DNA of 64,000 nucleotides from Devosia ginsengisoli (GTDB lineage Bacteria; Pseudomonadota; Alphaproteobacteria; Rhizobiales; Devosiaceae). Numbering within the stretch: the stretch's first letter is position 1; the number at the start of each line of letters is the position of its first letter. Below the pieces are notes generated by a model. That model ran no database searches. It was not told the origin of the DNA and saw only the letters and a list, made by a program, of their open reading frames with translations. The stretch lies in contig NZ_JANQAJ010000009.1 of NCBI RefSeq assembly GCF_024707105.1, positions 372,001 to 436,000 on the forward strand, written 5' to 3'. Below are positions 16,573 through 27,720 of the stretch, piece by piece. A program made the translations under genes and the position numbers.

Positions 16573-18114
16573 ATGAGAATCAATCGTAGATCCTGGCTGA
16601 CTGCTTTTGTCGCCGGTTCCATGCTGATCGGAACCTCGGTGGCGGCACCATCCCTCGCCCTTGCCCAGGAAAAGACCCTTATCGTCCGCTTCTATGACGA
16701 TCCCGCAGGATTCGATCCGTCCAATATCTTCCGCATCGAAAACGAAAACATCGCCTTCAACATCTTCAGCGGGCTGACGAGCTATGACGGCGTTACCGGC
16801 GAAATCATCCCGGACCTCGCGGAGTCCTGGGAAACCTCGGACAACATCACCTGGACCTTCCACCTGCGCCAGGGCGTGCAGTGGCAGAAGGGCTATGGCG
16901 AGTTCACCGCCGAAGACGTGCTCTACAGCTTCAACCGCATTCTTGACCCGGACACGGCATCTCCCTACGCCGCCGAACTGGCCGGCATCGAAAGCATCGA
17001 AGCGCCCGATCCCTATACGGTTGTGATCAAGCTCAGCGCGCCGAACGGCAATTTCCTGCATACCGTGGCCAATTATCACCAGGGCCAGATCGTCAAGAAG
17101 GAAGCCGTCGAGGCAGCGGGCGACCAGGTGCGCTGGCAACCGGTCGGCACCGGACCCTATTACCTGGAATCGATCGATGTGAACTCGCAGATCGTGCTCA
17201 AGCGGCACGAGGACTATTACAAGGGCCCCGCTCCCATCGAGACGCTCGATTTCCACATCATCAAGGACGACGCCACCGCCGCCATCGCGCTGCGCAATGG
17301 TGAGATCGACCTGCTGATGCGCCAGAGCAAGGAAGAGCAGTTGCAGACGCTCGAAGCCGAAGGCTTCAAGATGAACCACGTCGACAACTATGCTGTCTCG
17401 ATCAAGGTGCCGAACCTGACCGACCCGATCCTGGGCGACGTGCGGGTGCGCCAGGCCATCGCCTATGCCATTGACTATCCGGCGATCACCGCAGCTTTGG
17501 CGCCCTCGCTGCAGGCGCCGGCCTATTCCATCCTGCTGCCCTGGATGGACGTCTATTCCGAAGCCGCCCCGAAATACGAATACGACCCGGAAAAAGCCCG
17601 GGCGCTACTGGCCGAGGCGGGCTATGCCGATGGCTTCACCCTCAAGGTGCTGGGCACGTCCGCCCAGGGCGTGACGGAGCAGCAGCAGTTCGAGATCGAC
17701 TATCTCAGCCAGGTCGGCATCAATATGGAACTGGAACTGGTCGACACGCCGACCTTCAATCAGCGTCGCAATTCCGGTGACTTCATGATGGCCGGCCGCC
17801 TGCTGCCGGCGGTCAATCCGGACATGATTCTGTTCAGCTATCTGCACCCGGCCAACAAGGCGCCTGGCGGTCTCAACGGCGCACGCTACGACAATCCGGA
17901 GATGACCAGCGCCCTGGAGGCAGCCCAGGCCGAACCCGACCCCGACAAGCGGCTGGAGCTCTACGCCAAGGTGCAGCAGATCGCCATGACCGAACTGCCC
18001 TACATCCCGGCCACTGCGAGCAATGTCTTCTGGCCGAGCAAGCAGAACGTTGATGGCGTCAATATCAATTACCTGGCGCAGGTCAACTTCTGGGACGTGG
18101 ACATCGAAGAATAG
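16573..18114 (+). CDS. ABC transporter substrate-binding protein, oligopeptide/nickel family 5
   Basis: Periplasmic binding protein of about 513 residues with an N-terminal signal (RINRRSWLTAFVAGS to ALAQ). SBP_bac_5 signatures are FNIFSGLTSYDG, IIPDLAESWE, TWTFHLRQGVQWQ and AEDVLYSFNRILDP. The ATG at 16573 is preferred since AGGGA lies eight bases upstream; an ATG at 16564 adds three residues. It is the ligand-capturing part of the transporter encoded by the next three genes. The ligand may be a small amide or peptide-like compound processed by the flanking hydrolases, which is inference from context. Confidence 0.92.
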   Translation: MRINRRSWLTAFVAGSMLIGTSVAAPSLALAQEKTLIVRFYDDPAGFDPSNIFRIENENIAFNIFSGLTSYDGVTGEIIPDLAESWETSDNITWTFHLRQGVQWQKGYGEFTAEDVLYSFNRILDPDTASPYAAELAGIESIEAPDPYTVVIKLSAPNGNFLHTVANYHQGQIVKKEAVEAAGDQVRWQPVGTGPYYLESIDVNSQIVLKRHEDYYKGPAPIETLDFHIIKDDATAAIALRNGEIDLLMRQSKEEQLQTLEAEGFKMNHVDNYAVSIKVPNLTDPILGDVRVRQAIAYAIDYPAITAALAPSLQAPAYSILLPWMDVYSEAAPKYEYDPEKARALLAEAGYADGFTLKVLGTSAQGVTEQQQFEIDYLSQVGINMELELVDTPTFNQRRNSGDFMMAGRLLPAVNPDMILFSYLHPANKAPGGLNGARYDNPEMTSALEAAQAEPDPDKRLELYAKVQQIAMTELPYIPATASNVFWPSKQNVDGVNINYLAQVNFWDVDIEE

Positions 18115-18134
18115 CCTGAAAGCGAGCGCCCGCC

Positions 18135-19082
18135 ATGCTGACCTACAGCCTCAAACGCCTAGCCCAACTCTTCGTAACCGTATTGGGCGTCGTCACCCTC
18201 GTCTTCTTCACCATGCGCATGATACCGGGTGACCCGATTTCGGCCATGGCCGGTGACAACCTGGCGGGCGCTGCGCTCGACAAGATGCGCGAACAGATGG
18301 GACTCACCGAGCCCCTTCTGCTCCAGTACCTGCATTATCTGGGCGGCCTGGCGGTACTCGATTTCGGCAATACCGTCACCACCAGGCTGCCCATCATCCA
18401 GCTCATCCTCGATGCCCTGCCGGTGACGGTTTCCATTGCCCTCGGCACCATCTTCCTCACCGTCCTCATCGCCATCCCGCTCGGCACGCTGGCCGCCTAC
18501 ATGGCGCACAAGGGCCACAGGATGCTGGACAATGCGATTACCGGCGTCGCCATGGTGCTCGACCTGATGCCGTCCTTCTGGACATCGCTGGTCTGCCTGC
18601 TGATTTTCTCCCTGGCCCTGGGCTGGTTCCCCGCCAGCGGCACCGTGAATATAGACGACCCGGTCCAGATGCTGCGCCGCGTCGCCCTGCCAGTGCTCGT
18701 GCTCTCCATGGCACAGATCGCCACCATGGCGCGGATCACCCGTACCTCGGTGCTCGAGGTGCTGAGCGAGGATTATGTGCGCACCGCCCGTTCCATGGGT
18801 TGGTCGGAACTGCGCGTGCTGTTCCGCCACGCCCTCAAGAATGCCGCTTTGCCCATCGTTACGGTGATCGGCCTCAGCTTCGGCAACCTGCTCAACGGCA
18901 CGGTGATCGTCGAATTCATCTTCACCCTGCCCGGTATCGGCAACCTGCTGGTGGGCGGCATCAACAGCCGGGACTACCAGATGGTCCAGACCCTCATCCT
19001 TTTCTATGCGCTGATCTTCGTGGTCATCAATTTCGCGACAGACCTGGTCTATCGCCTCTTCGACCCACGCGTGCAGTTCTAG
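18135..19082 (+). CDS. ABC transporter permease, DppB/OppB type
   Basis: Membrane subunit of 315 residues with six predicted helices. The N-terminus (KRLAQLFVTVLGVVTLVFFTMRMIPGDP) and the cytoplasmic loop that docks on the ATPase (EDYVRTARSMGWSELRVLFRHALKNA) are diagnostic of the DppB family. It lies between the binding protein and the DppC-type permease with short gaps, so all are co-transcribed. Confidence 0.94.
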   Translation: MLTYSLKRLAQLFVTVLGVVTLVFFTMRMIPGDPISAMAGDNLAGAALDKMREQMGLTEPLLLQYLHYLGGLAVLDFGNTVTTRLPIIQLILDALPVTVSIALGTIFLTVLIAIPLGTLAAYMAHKGHRMLDNAITGVAMVLDLMPSFWTSLVCLLIFSLALGWFPASGTVNIDDPVQMLRRVALPVLVLSMAQIATMARITRTSVLEVLSEDYVRTARSMGWSELRVLFRHALKNAALPIVTVIGLSFGNLLNGTVIVEFIFTLPGIGNLLVGGINSRDYQMVQTLILFYALIFVVINFATDLVYRLFDPRVQF

Positions 19083-19096
19083 CTGGAGACCCTGCC

Positions 19097-19984
19097 ATGA
19101 CACAGGAAATCGTCGCGCTGCCCACCCGCCGTCCGCTGGATGTGAGCAGTCTCCCGATCCAGGGTCTTCTGCGCCTGGTGTCCAATAGCCGGGTCCAGCT
19201 TGCCCTCGCCATCCTGATGCCCATCATCTTCCTTACCATCTTCCGCTCGGTGCTGCCGCTGCCCGGGCCGCTGGATACCAACCTGCGCGCCATGATGCAG
19301 CCGCCGTCCATCGAACATCTGTTCGGCACGGACCGGATGGGCCGCGACCTCTTGAGCCGCACCCTGGCCGGCGTGCAGATTTCCATGTTCGTCGGTTTCG
19401 CCGTAGCCATGCTGGCGCTGGCGGTCGGCCTGGTCATGGGCACGCTTTCCGGCTTTTTCGGCGGCGTCGTTGACCGGGTGACAATGGCCATCACCGATAT
19501 TTTCCTGGCGTTTCCCTCGCTGCTGCTGGCCATTGGCCTCGTTTCGGTGATGGGAACCGGCATGCTGCCGGTGGTGCTGGCGATTTCGCTGTCGGACGTG
19601 CCGCGCTTCATCCGCTTGCAGCGCTCGCTGGTGCTGACCCTGCGCACGCGGGCCTATATCGATGCGGCGCGCACGGTCAAAGCCAGCCAGTTCTGGCTGA
19701 TGACCCGCCACATCGTGCCGAACACCATCGCACCACTGCTGGTGGCCGCCTCCATTGCCGCGGCCAATGCCATCCTGGTGGAGGCCGGTCTCAGCTTCCT
19801 CGGCCTCGGCATCATGCCGCCCGAGCCTTCGCTGGGTAACCTGATCCGGGATGGCCAGTCCTATCTCGAACAGGCCTGGTGGATTTCCACCCTGCCCGGC
19901 GTGGTGATCCTGCTGATCGCCATCGGCCTGCATTTCCTGTCGGACGGCATCCGTCAGGTGCTCGACCCCCGTTCCCGCAAATGA
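19097..19984 (+). CDS. ABC transporter permease, DppC/OppC type
   Basis: Second membrane subunit, 295 residues. An N-terminal helix near residue 33-50 precedes the DppC hallmark HLFGTDRMGRDLLSRTLAGVQISM. The ATPase-contact loop reads AYIDAARTVKASQFWLMTRHIVPN, and the tail GLSFLGLGIMPPEPSLGNLIRDGQSY is typical. ATG at 19097 follows GGAG. It works with the preceding DppB-type subunit. Confidence 0.94.
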   Translation: MTQEIVALPTRRPLDVSSLPIQGLLRLVSNSRVQLALAILMPIIFLTIFRSVLPLPGPLDTNLRAMMQPPSIEHLFGTDRMGRDLLSRTLAGVQISMFVGFAVAMLALAVGLVMGTLSGFFGGVVDRVTMAITDIFLAFPSLLLAIGLVSVMGTGMLPVVLAISLSDVPRFIRLQRSLVLTLRTRAYIDAARTVKASQFWLMTRHIVPNTIAPLLVAASIAAANAILVEAGLSFLGLGIMPPEPSLGNLIRDGQSYLEQAWWISTLPGVVILLIAIGLHFLSDGIRQVLDPRSRK

Positions 19985-20012
19985 CCGTTCAGTTTCCAGA
20001 CGGAGCAAAAAC

Positions 20013-21995
<1,983 letters not shown>

Positions 21996-22006
<11 letters not shown>

Positions 22007-23258
22007 TTCCTACGCGCGTTTCGGGATTGTCGGCGGCGGCCTGTTCTTCGCCATCACCGGCATGGCGAACCCCTTCTTCACCCTCTATGCGTCGGAGATG
22101 GGCGCCTCGACACTCGAGATCGGCCTCATCGTGACCCTGCGGGCACTGTTGCCCATCGTGATCGCCATGCCGTCGGGCCAGCTCATCGACAGCATGGGGC
22201 CGGTGCGGATGCTGCAATGGGGATCGGTCCTGCTGCTGATCTCGCTCGTCAACACCATCTTTGCCACGACCGTGCCGGTCCTGGCGCTTTCCCAGCTCTT
22301 CATGGGCGGCGCCATCATCATCATGGCCTCCGCCTTGCAGGTCCTGGTGTCGAATGGCGACCGGGAGACGCGGAACAAGGCCATCACCACCTATTCGATG
22401 TGGATGTCCGGCGGGGGCATGGTCGGACCGCTGATCGGCGGCGTGATCTCCTCCTTCTTCGCCGTGCCCGCCGAAGGCTATCGCGCGACCTTCATCGTCT
22501 CGGCCATCGCCACCGCCCTGTTCATGCTCGTTCTGGCCTGGTTCGCCCGGCGCTATCCGCATCCCACTCCCGCACAGGGCGAAATCCGCTCCATCCTCTC
22601 GCTCAGCGGCTATTCTGCCAGCTATCGACACGGCATCGATCTCACCGCCCACCGGCCCGTGCAGTTCGGCTTGGTCGGCACTTTCGTCATCATGTATATC
22701 CAGGCGCTCTATATGGGCTTCCTGCCGCTGTTCCTGGATCAATACGGCTATTCCGCCTTCCAGATCGCCGCCATCCTGTCATGGCAGGGCCTGGCCGGAA
22801 TGCTGAGCCGGCTGATCGTCAACTGGCTGATGCGACGGTTCTCGCTCGAACGCATCCTGGCGGGCGCCGGGTTCATCGCATCCTTCTGCGTGGTCCTGAC
22901 CCCAGTCGTGGCACCCAATATCGTGCTGACCTATGCCCTGATTTTCCTGCTGGGCGCGGCCACCGGCGTCAACCTGCCGGTCAGCCTCATGATCATGGTG
23001 GACGCGGTGGGCGAGGACCAGCGCGGCAAGCTCATGGGGCTGCGCCTGCTGGTCAACCGCTTCTCCCAGACGGTGAGCCCTGCCGTTTTCGGCATCCTCG
23101 GCAGCTTCATCGGCCTGACGGCCGCCTTCTTTGCCGGCGGCACCGTGCTGGTCGCCACCATGTTCGGCTTTTCCGCCTATGCCAGCCACATGGCGCGCAG
23201 CGGCCCTTCCCATGCCGCAACGCCCCCCACTATCCCCACCCCACCTCAGGAGGACTGA
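21996..23258 (+). CDS. Major facilitator superfamily transporter
   Basis: Membrane transporter of 420 residues with about 12 helices. MFS features include FTLYASEMGAS and the loop after helix 2, PSGQLIDSMGPVRML, plus the long central loop around residues 185-220. Its ATG overlaps the last 11 bases of the ATPase gene, so it belongs to the same operon. Having both an ABC importer and an MFS protein in one operon suggests import of a precursor and export, or alternative uptake, of a product. Substrate unknown. Confidence 0.88.
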
Positions 23259-23259
23259 C

Positions 23260-24021
23260 ATGACTGAACGTATCTGGGACAAGTTCCTGACCGACCGCGA
23301 CAAGGATGTGCTGGCCGCATCCGGCTTCGGCGGCCTGGCCGACTGGGGCGCACGGCCCGCCCTCATCATCATCGACGTCAATTATGCCTTCTGCGACGAG
23401 GAGCCCCGGCCAATCCTCGAAAGCATCAAGAAGTGGCGCACCTCCTGCGGCGAAGACGCCTGGGAAGCCATGCCGGTGCTGCAGAAGCTGATCGGGCTCT
23501 GCAGGGACAAGGGCATTCCTGTGATCTACACTACCGGCATGCGCCGTGCCGACAACTGGGACTCGGGGTCGTGGAGTTGGAAATCCAAGCGCCGCGCCGA
23601 AGCCCCGCTGCTCGAGGCGGACGGTCGTGACGGCAATGCCATTGTCGATGACATCGCCCCCGGCCCGCGCGACCTCGTCGTGCTCAAGCAAAAACCCTCG
23701 GGCTTTGCCGGCACGCCGCTGGCGTCCTATCTGCAACTGCTCGGCTGCGACAGCCTGATCGTCACCGGTACCACGACGTCGGGTTGCGTACGGGCCACCG
23801 TACTCGACGCCTTCTCGCTCAATTTCCGCTGCACCGTGGTGGAAGATGGCTGCTTCGACCGCACCCAGGTGAGCCACGCCGTCAACCTCTTCGACATGCA
23901 TGCCAAATATGCCAATGTGCGTCCCAGCGACGAGGTGATCGACTATCTCAACACCGTCCCGCAGGGCCTGTTCGACCTGCCCTCGGGCCACGGCATGACC
24001 GCGCTGGCAGCGGCCGAATAA
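23260..24021 (+). CDS. Isochorismatase-family cysteine hydrolase, paralogue 2
   Basis: Enzyme of 253 residues closely related in layout to the one at 15767. The catalytic triad is Asp39 (LIIIDVNYAF), Lys143 (VVLKQKPSGF) and Cys176 (TTSGCVRATVLDA), and both copies share the downstream pattern FDRT(E/Q)xSHxxNL(Y/F)DMHxKYA. It starts behind AGGAGG two bases after the MFS gene. The two copies probably process different members of one substrate series taken up by the transporter between them. Confidence 0.9.
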   Translation: MTERIWDKFLTDRDKDVLAASGFGGLADWGARPALIIIDVNYAFCDEEPRPILESIKKWRTSCGEDAWEAMPVLQKLIGLCRDKGIPVIYTTGMRRADNWDSGSWSWKSKRRAEAPLLEADGRDGNAIVDDIAPGPRDLVVLKQKPSGFAGTPLASYLQLLGCDSLIVTGTTTSGCVRATVLDAFSLNFRCTVVEDGCFDRTQVSHAVNLFDMHAKYANVRPSDEVIDYLNTVPQGLFDLPSGHGMTALAAAE

Positions 24022-24191
24022 ACCTGCCCCACCGCCTCGCCTCCGGGCGGGGTCTTTCCCTTCGCCTGCGCCACAAATATACCGACGTCAGGCAGGTGGA
24101 CGAAGTTCACGCCCATCTCGATGCCGGTGCCATGACAAGGTCGGCGGTCGAATAGGTCGCCTTGTCCGCAGATCAACAGCAGCAAGGCCAG

Positions 24192-25445
24192 ATGACCGTT
24201 TCCGACGCCCCTATCAACAGCAGCGAACAGGCGCCTCACCCCGGCACCTTCGCCGCCCTTCGCTATCGCAACTATCGGCTGTTCTGGGGTGGCAACGCCA
24301 TTTCCTTCGTTGGCGACTGGTTGGACCAGATCGCGCTCAACTGGCTGGTCATCTCCACTACCAACGACCCGGTCATGCTCGGGCTGGTCAATCTCGGCCG
24401 TGGCCTGCCCATCATGCTCTTCGCCCTGTTCGGCGGCGTCATCGCGGACCGGGTCAACCGGCGCACCATGCTGATCTGCACCCAGTTCCTGGCCATGATG
24501 GTGGCGATCGGGCTGGCCTGTACCGTGGCCTTTTTCGGCGCTTCGGTCTGGCTGATCATGGCGCTGGCCACCTGCCGCGGGCTCATCGTCGCCTTCAACC
24601 TGCCGGCGCGACACTCGCTGGTCTATCAACTGGTGCCTCGCGAAGCCATGGCGAGCGCCGTATCGATCAATTCGATCACCATCAACATGGCCAAGATCAT
24701 CGGGCCGCTCGCCTCGGCAGCGATCATTGCCACCCTGGGCATCACCGCCTGCTTCGTCGTCAATGCCCTGAGCTTCAGCGCCGTCATGGTCATGCTACTG
24801 ATGCTTGACCTGCCTGACCAGAAGGTGGAGCGCAAATCCGAATCCCTGCTGGCGAGCCTGGTGGGCGGCTTCACCTACATGAAGAGCGAGCCCGTGTTGT
24901 TGATGCTCGTGGCGGTGGCCCTGGTACCGACTTTTTTCTGCCAGCCCTACATGCAGTTCCTCGCCGTCTTTGCCGCCCAGGTCTTCGATACCGGGGCCAG
25001 CGGGCTGGGTTTCATGACAGCTTTGGCTGCAGCAGGCTCGATCTGCGGCGGTCTGCTGGCAAGCTACCTGCAGCGCGATGCGCGGCACGGCTCCACCATG
25101 CTGATCTTCATGGCCTGCTTCGCACTGGCGCTAATCCTCTTTGCCGCCGCACCCAACATTTACTGGGCCATCCCAGCGCTCTTCACCGCCGGGGCCATGC
25201 ACATTGCCTACAACTCGTCCAACAACACCATCCTGCAACTGACGGTGGACGATGCCTATCGTGGCCGCGTTCTCTCCTCGCTGTTCATGACCCGAGGCCT
25301 GATGCCCATGGGAACGGCGACCATGGCCCTTCTCTCCGCCGCGGTCGGCCCACGCCTCGCCATGGCCGCGATGGCCATGGTCGTCGTGATCTTCGCCGTC
25401 ATCCTCTGGTTCTGGATGCCGCGGCTGCGGTCGCTGAAGGCTTAA
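24192..25445 (+). CDS. MFS transporter, EntS-like (MFS_3)
   Basis: Membrane protein of about 417 residues with 12 predicted helices, of the branch that includes the enterobactin exporter EntS. Diagnostic parts are LRYRNYRLFWGGNAISFVGDW in the first helix, GGVIADRVNRRTM after helix 2 and NLPARHSLVYQLVP. The ATG at 24192 is preferred over a TTG at 24162, but both ribosome sites are weak. A gap of about 170 bases separates it from the hydrolase gene, so it may be a separate unit. Confidence 0.87.
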   Translation: MTVSDAPINSSEQAPHPGTFAALRYRNYRLFWGGNAISFVGDWLDQIALNWLVISTTNDPVMLGLVNLGRGLPIMLFALFGGVIADRVNRRTMLICTQFLAMMVAIGLACTVAFFGASVWLIMALATCRGLIVAFNLPARHSLVYQLVPREAMASAVSINSITINMAKIIGPLASAAIIATLGITACFVVNALSFSAVMVMLLMLDLPDQKVERKSESLLASLVGGFTYMKSEPVLLMLVAVALVPTFFCQPYMQFLAVFAAQVFDTGASGLGFMTALAAAGSICGGLLASYLQRDARHGSTMLIFMACFALALILFAAAPNIYWAIPALFTAGAMHIAYNSSNNTILQLTVDDAYRGRVLSSLFMTRGLMPMGTATMALLSAAVGPRLAMAAMAMVVVIFAVILWFWMPRLRSLKA

Positions 25446-25461
25446 CCAGGCGATTCAAGGG

Positions 25462-25532
25462 TCAACGCGAAGCCAGCGAAAAGCTCTTTGAGCTGAACGA
25501 GAAGAACCGGTTCAGCAGGCCCGATAGCGGCG
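25462..25532 (-). pseudogene. Remnant of a FAD monooxygenase C-terminus
   Basis: Reading leftwards, this stretch encodes LSPLSGLLNRFFSFSSKSF followed by SLASR and a stop. It is nearly identical to the last 20-odd codons of the monooxygenase at 48408. Sequence further upstream on that strand is unrelated, so only the tail of a second copy survives. Confidence 0.7.
25478..25532. repeat. 55-bp duplicate of 48424-48478
   Basis: The two stretches differ at one position by eye (CTCTTT here, CCCTTT there) and diverge sharply on both sides. Confidence 0.8.
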
Positions 25533-25772
25533 ACAGCCTTCAGATCCATCGCGAGCGTTCTCATGCAGAGCGCCCGCCGGGTTCAGTCGGAGGAAATGCG
25601 TCACCCAAGGCAGCAAGGCTCGCTGGCGTCGGCGCGTTGACCCCTGCGAATGGAGAGACTTCAGGCAGAAGCCGGCACGCCAACTCTTCGCCCTTGCCAA
25701 ATGCGCCAATGCTCCGGCTAACGAGAACCAAGCTGGATTGTCGAGCAGTTCGCCAGGCCGACATGCTCGGTC
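25533..25772. other. Intergenic stretch without a recognisable gene
   Basis: Only short overlapping frames on the minus strand are open here, with no recognisable domain or ribosome site. It probably consists of decayed sequence at an insertion or deletion scar. Confidence 0.4.
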
Positions 25773-26018
25773 CTATGCAGCACGAGTAAGCGGAAAGTTC
25801 TCGGCATTGTAGAGGCTACGAATTTGCGAGCCATCGAACCGTCTCTCGTCCACTTGCAGGAATGCGCCTCGGAGCAAAATCGCGGGCATGTCCTCGACGG
25901 CGAAGCGAACTGCTTCGGCCACCGAGCTGAAGCGCCTGTATCCAATCTGGCTGGACTTTTTCGTGTTCTTGCCGGGGAAGAGTTCGGCGGCGTCGGAATA
26001 ATTGACGGTCATGTTCAT
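25773..26018 (-). CDS. Small conserved Hyphomicrobiales protein, unknown function
   Basis: Protein of 81 residues (79 if it starts at the ATG at 26012, which has AGGA seven bases upstream). The core IGYRRFSSVAEAVRFAVEDM followed by GAFLQVDERRFDG resembles small proteins often found in rhizobia and relatives, but no function is known. Its ATG at 26018 overlaps the TGA of the DUF982 gene, so the two form a coupled pair. Confidence 0.7.
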   Translation of the reverse strand: MNMTVNYSDAAELFPGKNTKKSSQIGYRRFSSVAEAVRFAVEDMPAILLRGAFLQVDERRFDGSQIRSLYNAENFPLTRAA

Positions 26019-26368
26019 ATCCTATGCGAGGGGGTGAGGGAGCTCGTTGGGGTGGCGCGAGCCCAGGCCCGCGCCGCTATGGGGGGCGTAGGCACGATCA
26101 GCGCGGTGGCTCGGTTGGCGGAGCGATCCAGAATACCGGCGCGCTCCGCTGCAGCTATCACGTAGTGACGCGCGGACTCGGCCGACACGAGGTGGTCCAG
26201 CGCGCTCCGGCAAATGGCTTTGGCTCGTTTGTAATCGACTGTTCGGGGGGCGGACCAGAAATATTCCAGATACTGAATCGCTTCGGCGACGTTGCGCACC
26301 TCGTATTTCCCCGATGGACTTGCGTCCATACGAAGAAAAATAGGCCGCATGAATGGTTTTAATCCCAT
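26015..26368 (-). CDS. DUF982 domain protein
   Basis: Protein of 117 residues. The DUF982 domain covers about residues 20-80: YEVRNVAEAIQYLEYFW, then YKRAKAICRSALDHL and ARHYVIAAAERAGIL. The family is almost confined to rhizobia-like bacteria and has no known activity. The start at 26368 follows GGAGCTTCTG. An Ala/Thr-rich tail after residue 85 is probably disordered. It overlaps the next small gene by ATGA. Confidence 0.78.
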   Translation of the reverse strand: MGLKPFMRPIFLRMDASPSGKYEVRNVAEAIQYLEYFWSAPRTVDYKRAKAICRSALDHLVSAESARHYVIAAAERAGILDRSANRATALIVPTPPIAARAWARATPTSSLTPSHRI

Positions 26369-26675
26369 CAGAAGCTCCAAAATATTTGAAAATGTAGAAG
26401 TGCGGACTGACCCGTGAAATACATATGGGTCAAATATAAAGTAATTCAAGGGTTTGGCTTGCGCGAAACCCGACTTTCATCAGCCGGGGTCGCCGCCCTA
26501 TCAATTTGCCATCCGTCGTCGTGATGACGAAATAGGTACACGCCTATGACCGCCGGCTCTCCGGAATGCCTGGGCTCCCACCCATGACCGGCGCGACACG
26601 CGTCGCTACCTTGCGGGCAATGCCTCACTCATGGCTGGAACCTCAGAACCTGTTCTGACAGCTATAGAGGCATGA
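26369..26675. other. Intergenic stretch, no supported gene
   Basis: AT-richer than its surroundings. A 60-codon leftward frame (26446-26628) has no ribosome site or recognisable domain. The region may hold the promoter of the DUF982 pair near 26380-26450. Confidence 0.35.
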
Positions 26676-26903
26676 TTATTGCGCGGGTGCCTCTGCAGGC
26701 AGCGTGGCGCCCGTGGCCGCTGCAGGCGCGCTCGTGTCGACGGTCGCCACGGCCGCATCGCTCATGGTCGATCCCTTGTAGGCCGCTGTGAGCATGATGA
26801 GCACGCCCAAAATCCATAGCGCGCCCATGGCCAGCGAAAACGCCCCCATGAACCTGGCATACATCTGCCGCTGTCCGAATTCAGCTTGGTCCTCATAGGT
26901 CAT
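26676..26903 (-). CDS. Small single-pass membrane protein, unknown
   Basis: Protein of 75 residues starting at the ATG at 26903, behind GGAGGATCGACA. An N-terminal soluble part (MTYEDQAEFGQRQMYARFM) leads into one membrane helix near residues 19-42 (GAFSLAMGALWILGVLIMLTAAY), followed by an Ala/Thr/Pro-rich tail likely outside the membrane. No family recognised. Confidence 0.65.
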   Translation of the reverse strand: MTYEDQAEFGQRQMYARFMGAFSLAMGALWILGVLIMLTAAYKGSTMSDAAVATVDTSAPAAATGATLPAEAPAQ

Positions 26904-26952
26904 TGTCGATCCTCCATTGGTGCTGGGATAAGCCTGGGGCGCAACAAAGGTT

Positions 26953-27189
26953 TCAGCGTAATCTTCCGGCCCATCGGTCTGCGAACCGCTGCCGCCAGGC
27001 CTTGGTCTGGATATGCCCCACCAAAAGCCGGCGGACCGCCTCATCCGATGCATCGACGCCCATGGTCAGGCTAATCATCTTCTCGCCGATCCATGCATGC
27101 AGCACGCCATTTTCAACGTAATAGCTGGCCTTATGGGCCTCTAAACCGTCGGAGACTTCAAGTTCTCGAACGATGCTTTTTTCCTGCAT
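26953..27189 (-). CDS. Small conserved hypothetical protein
   Basis: Protein of 78 residues starting at the ATG at 27189 behind GGGAGGCCACC. Charged, soluble, with the pattern ASYYVENGVLHAWIGEKMISL and a C-terminal AWRQRFADRWAGRLR. Function unknown. It lies in tandem with the small membrane-protein gene on the same strand. Confidence 0.65.
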   Translation of the reverse strand: MQEKSIVRELEVSDGLEAHKASYYVENGVLHAWIGEKMISLTMGVDASDEAVRRLLVGHIQTKAWRQRFADRWAGRLR

Positions 27190-27312
27190 GGTGGCCTCCC
27201 GCAAGGCCTGCAGGATGCGCTCTCCTACCCGGAGAGTCTATCTCATTCCATTTTGCGGCCAAGACTTCATGGGTGGGGCCATGCCCTTGCCGAGCTGAAT
27301 GACGGCAAAAGA

Positions 27313-27341
27313 AACGGCTCCAGCAGTAAGCTGGAGCCGTT
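27313..27341 (-). terminator. Rho-independent terminator (leftward)
   Basis: AACGGCTCCAGC and GCTGGAGCCGTT form a 12-bp stem around AGTAA. On the minus strand it is followed by TTCTTTT. It belongs to the outer-membrane protein remnant ending at 27364. Confidence 0.85.
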
Positions 27342-27363
27342 GGCAAGGAGTGCAGTCCTTGTC

Positions 27364-27687
27364 TTAGAAGCGGAAATTCACGCCAGTCTTCACCGCGTGG
27401 AATTTCACTTCCTCATCGATGGCAGTGCCGGCAGGAATACCGCCGCCACCTGCTGCATAACCAACGGAATTGCTGCCAAGATCGGTGTAGGAGTATTCTG
27501 TCTGGATGGAGATATTCTCCGTAACGCGATACTCCAGACCGGCGCCGATTGTGTAACCGGTGCGGTTCACTTCATCCAGGTCGAGTCCGATGCCACCAAT
27601 GGCTGCTCCAAGGCTGGGAGAGGTCCGCCCGAAGGCGGCGCCGCCATCGAATTGCGATCCTTGCAGCTGGTGCGAGGGACATGCTTA
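27364..27687 (-). pseudogene. Truncated outer-membrane beta-barrel protein (porin/Omp25 type)
   Basis: Only the C-terminal hundred or so residues remain. YTIGAGLEYRVTENISIQTEY and the ending KFHAVKTGVNFRF, with a terminal Phe, are typical of small alphaproteobacterial barrels. The preceding codons (FDGGAAFGRT) continue in frame to about 27680, where a stop occurs and no start or signal peptide exists. The original terminator is intact, so the 5' end was probably removed by a rearrangement with the junction near 27690. Confidence 0.7.
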
Positions 27688-27720
27688 CCTGCCCGGTGTC
27701 ACCAGAAATAGTGCCTGGTT

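Noticed and set aside
26446..26628. 60-codon leftward frame as a small gene
   Set aside because: No ribosome site, unusual composition and no family resemblance; left as intergenic.
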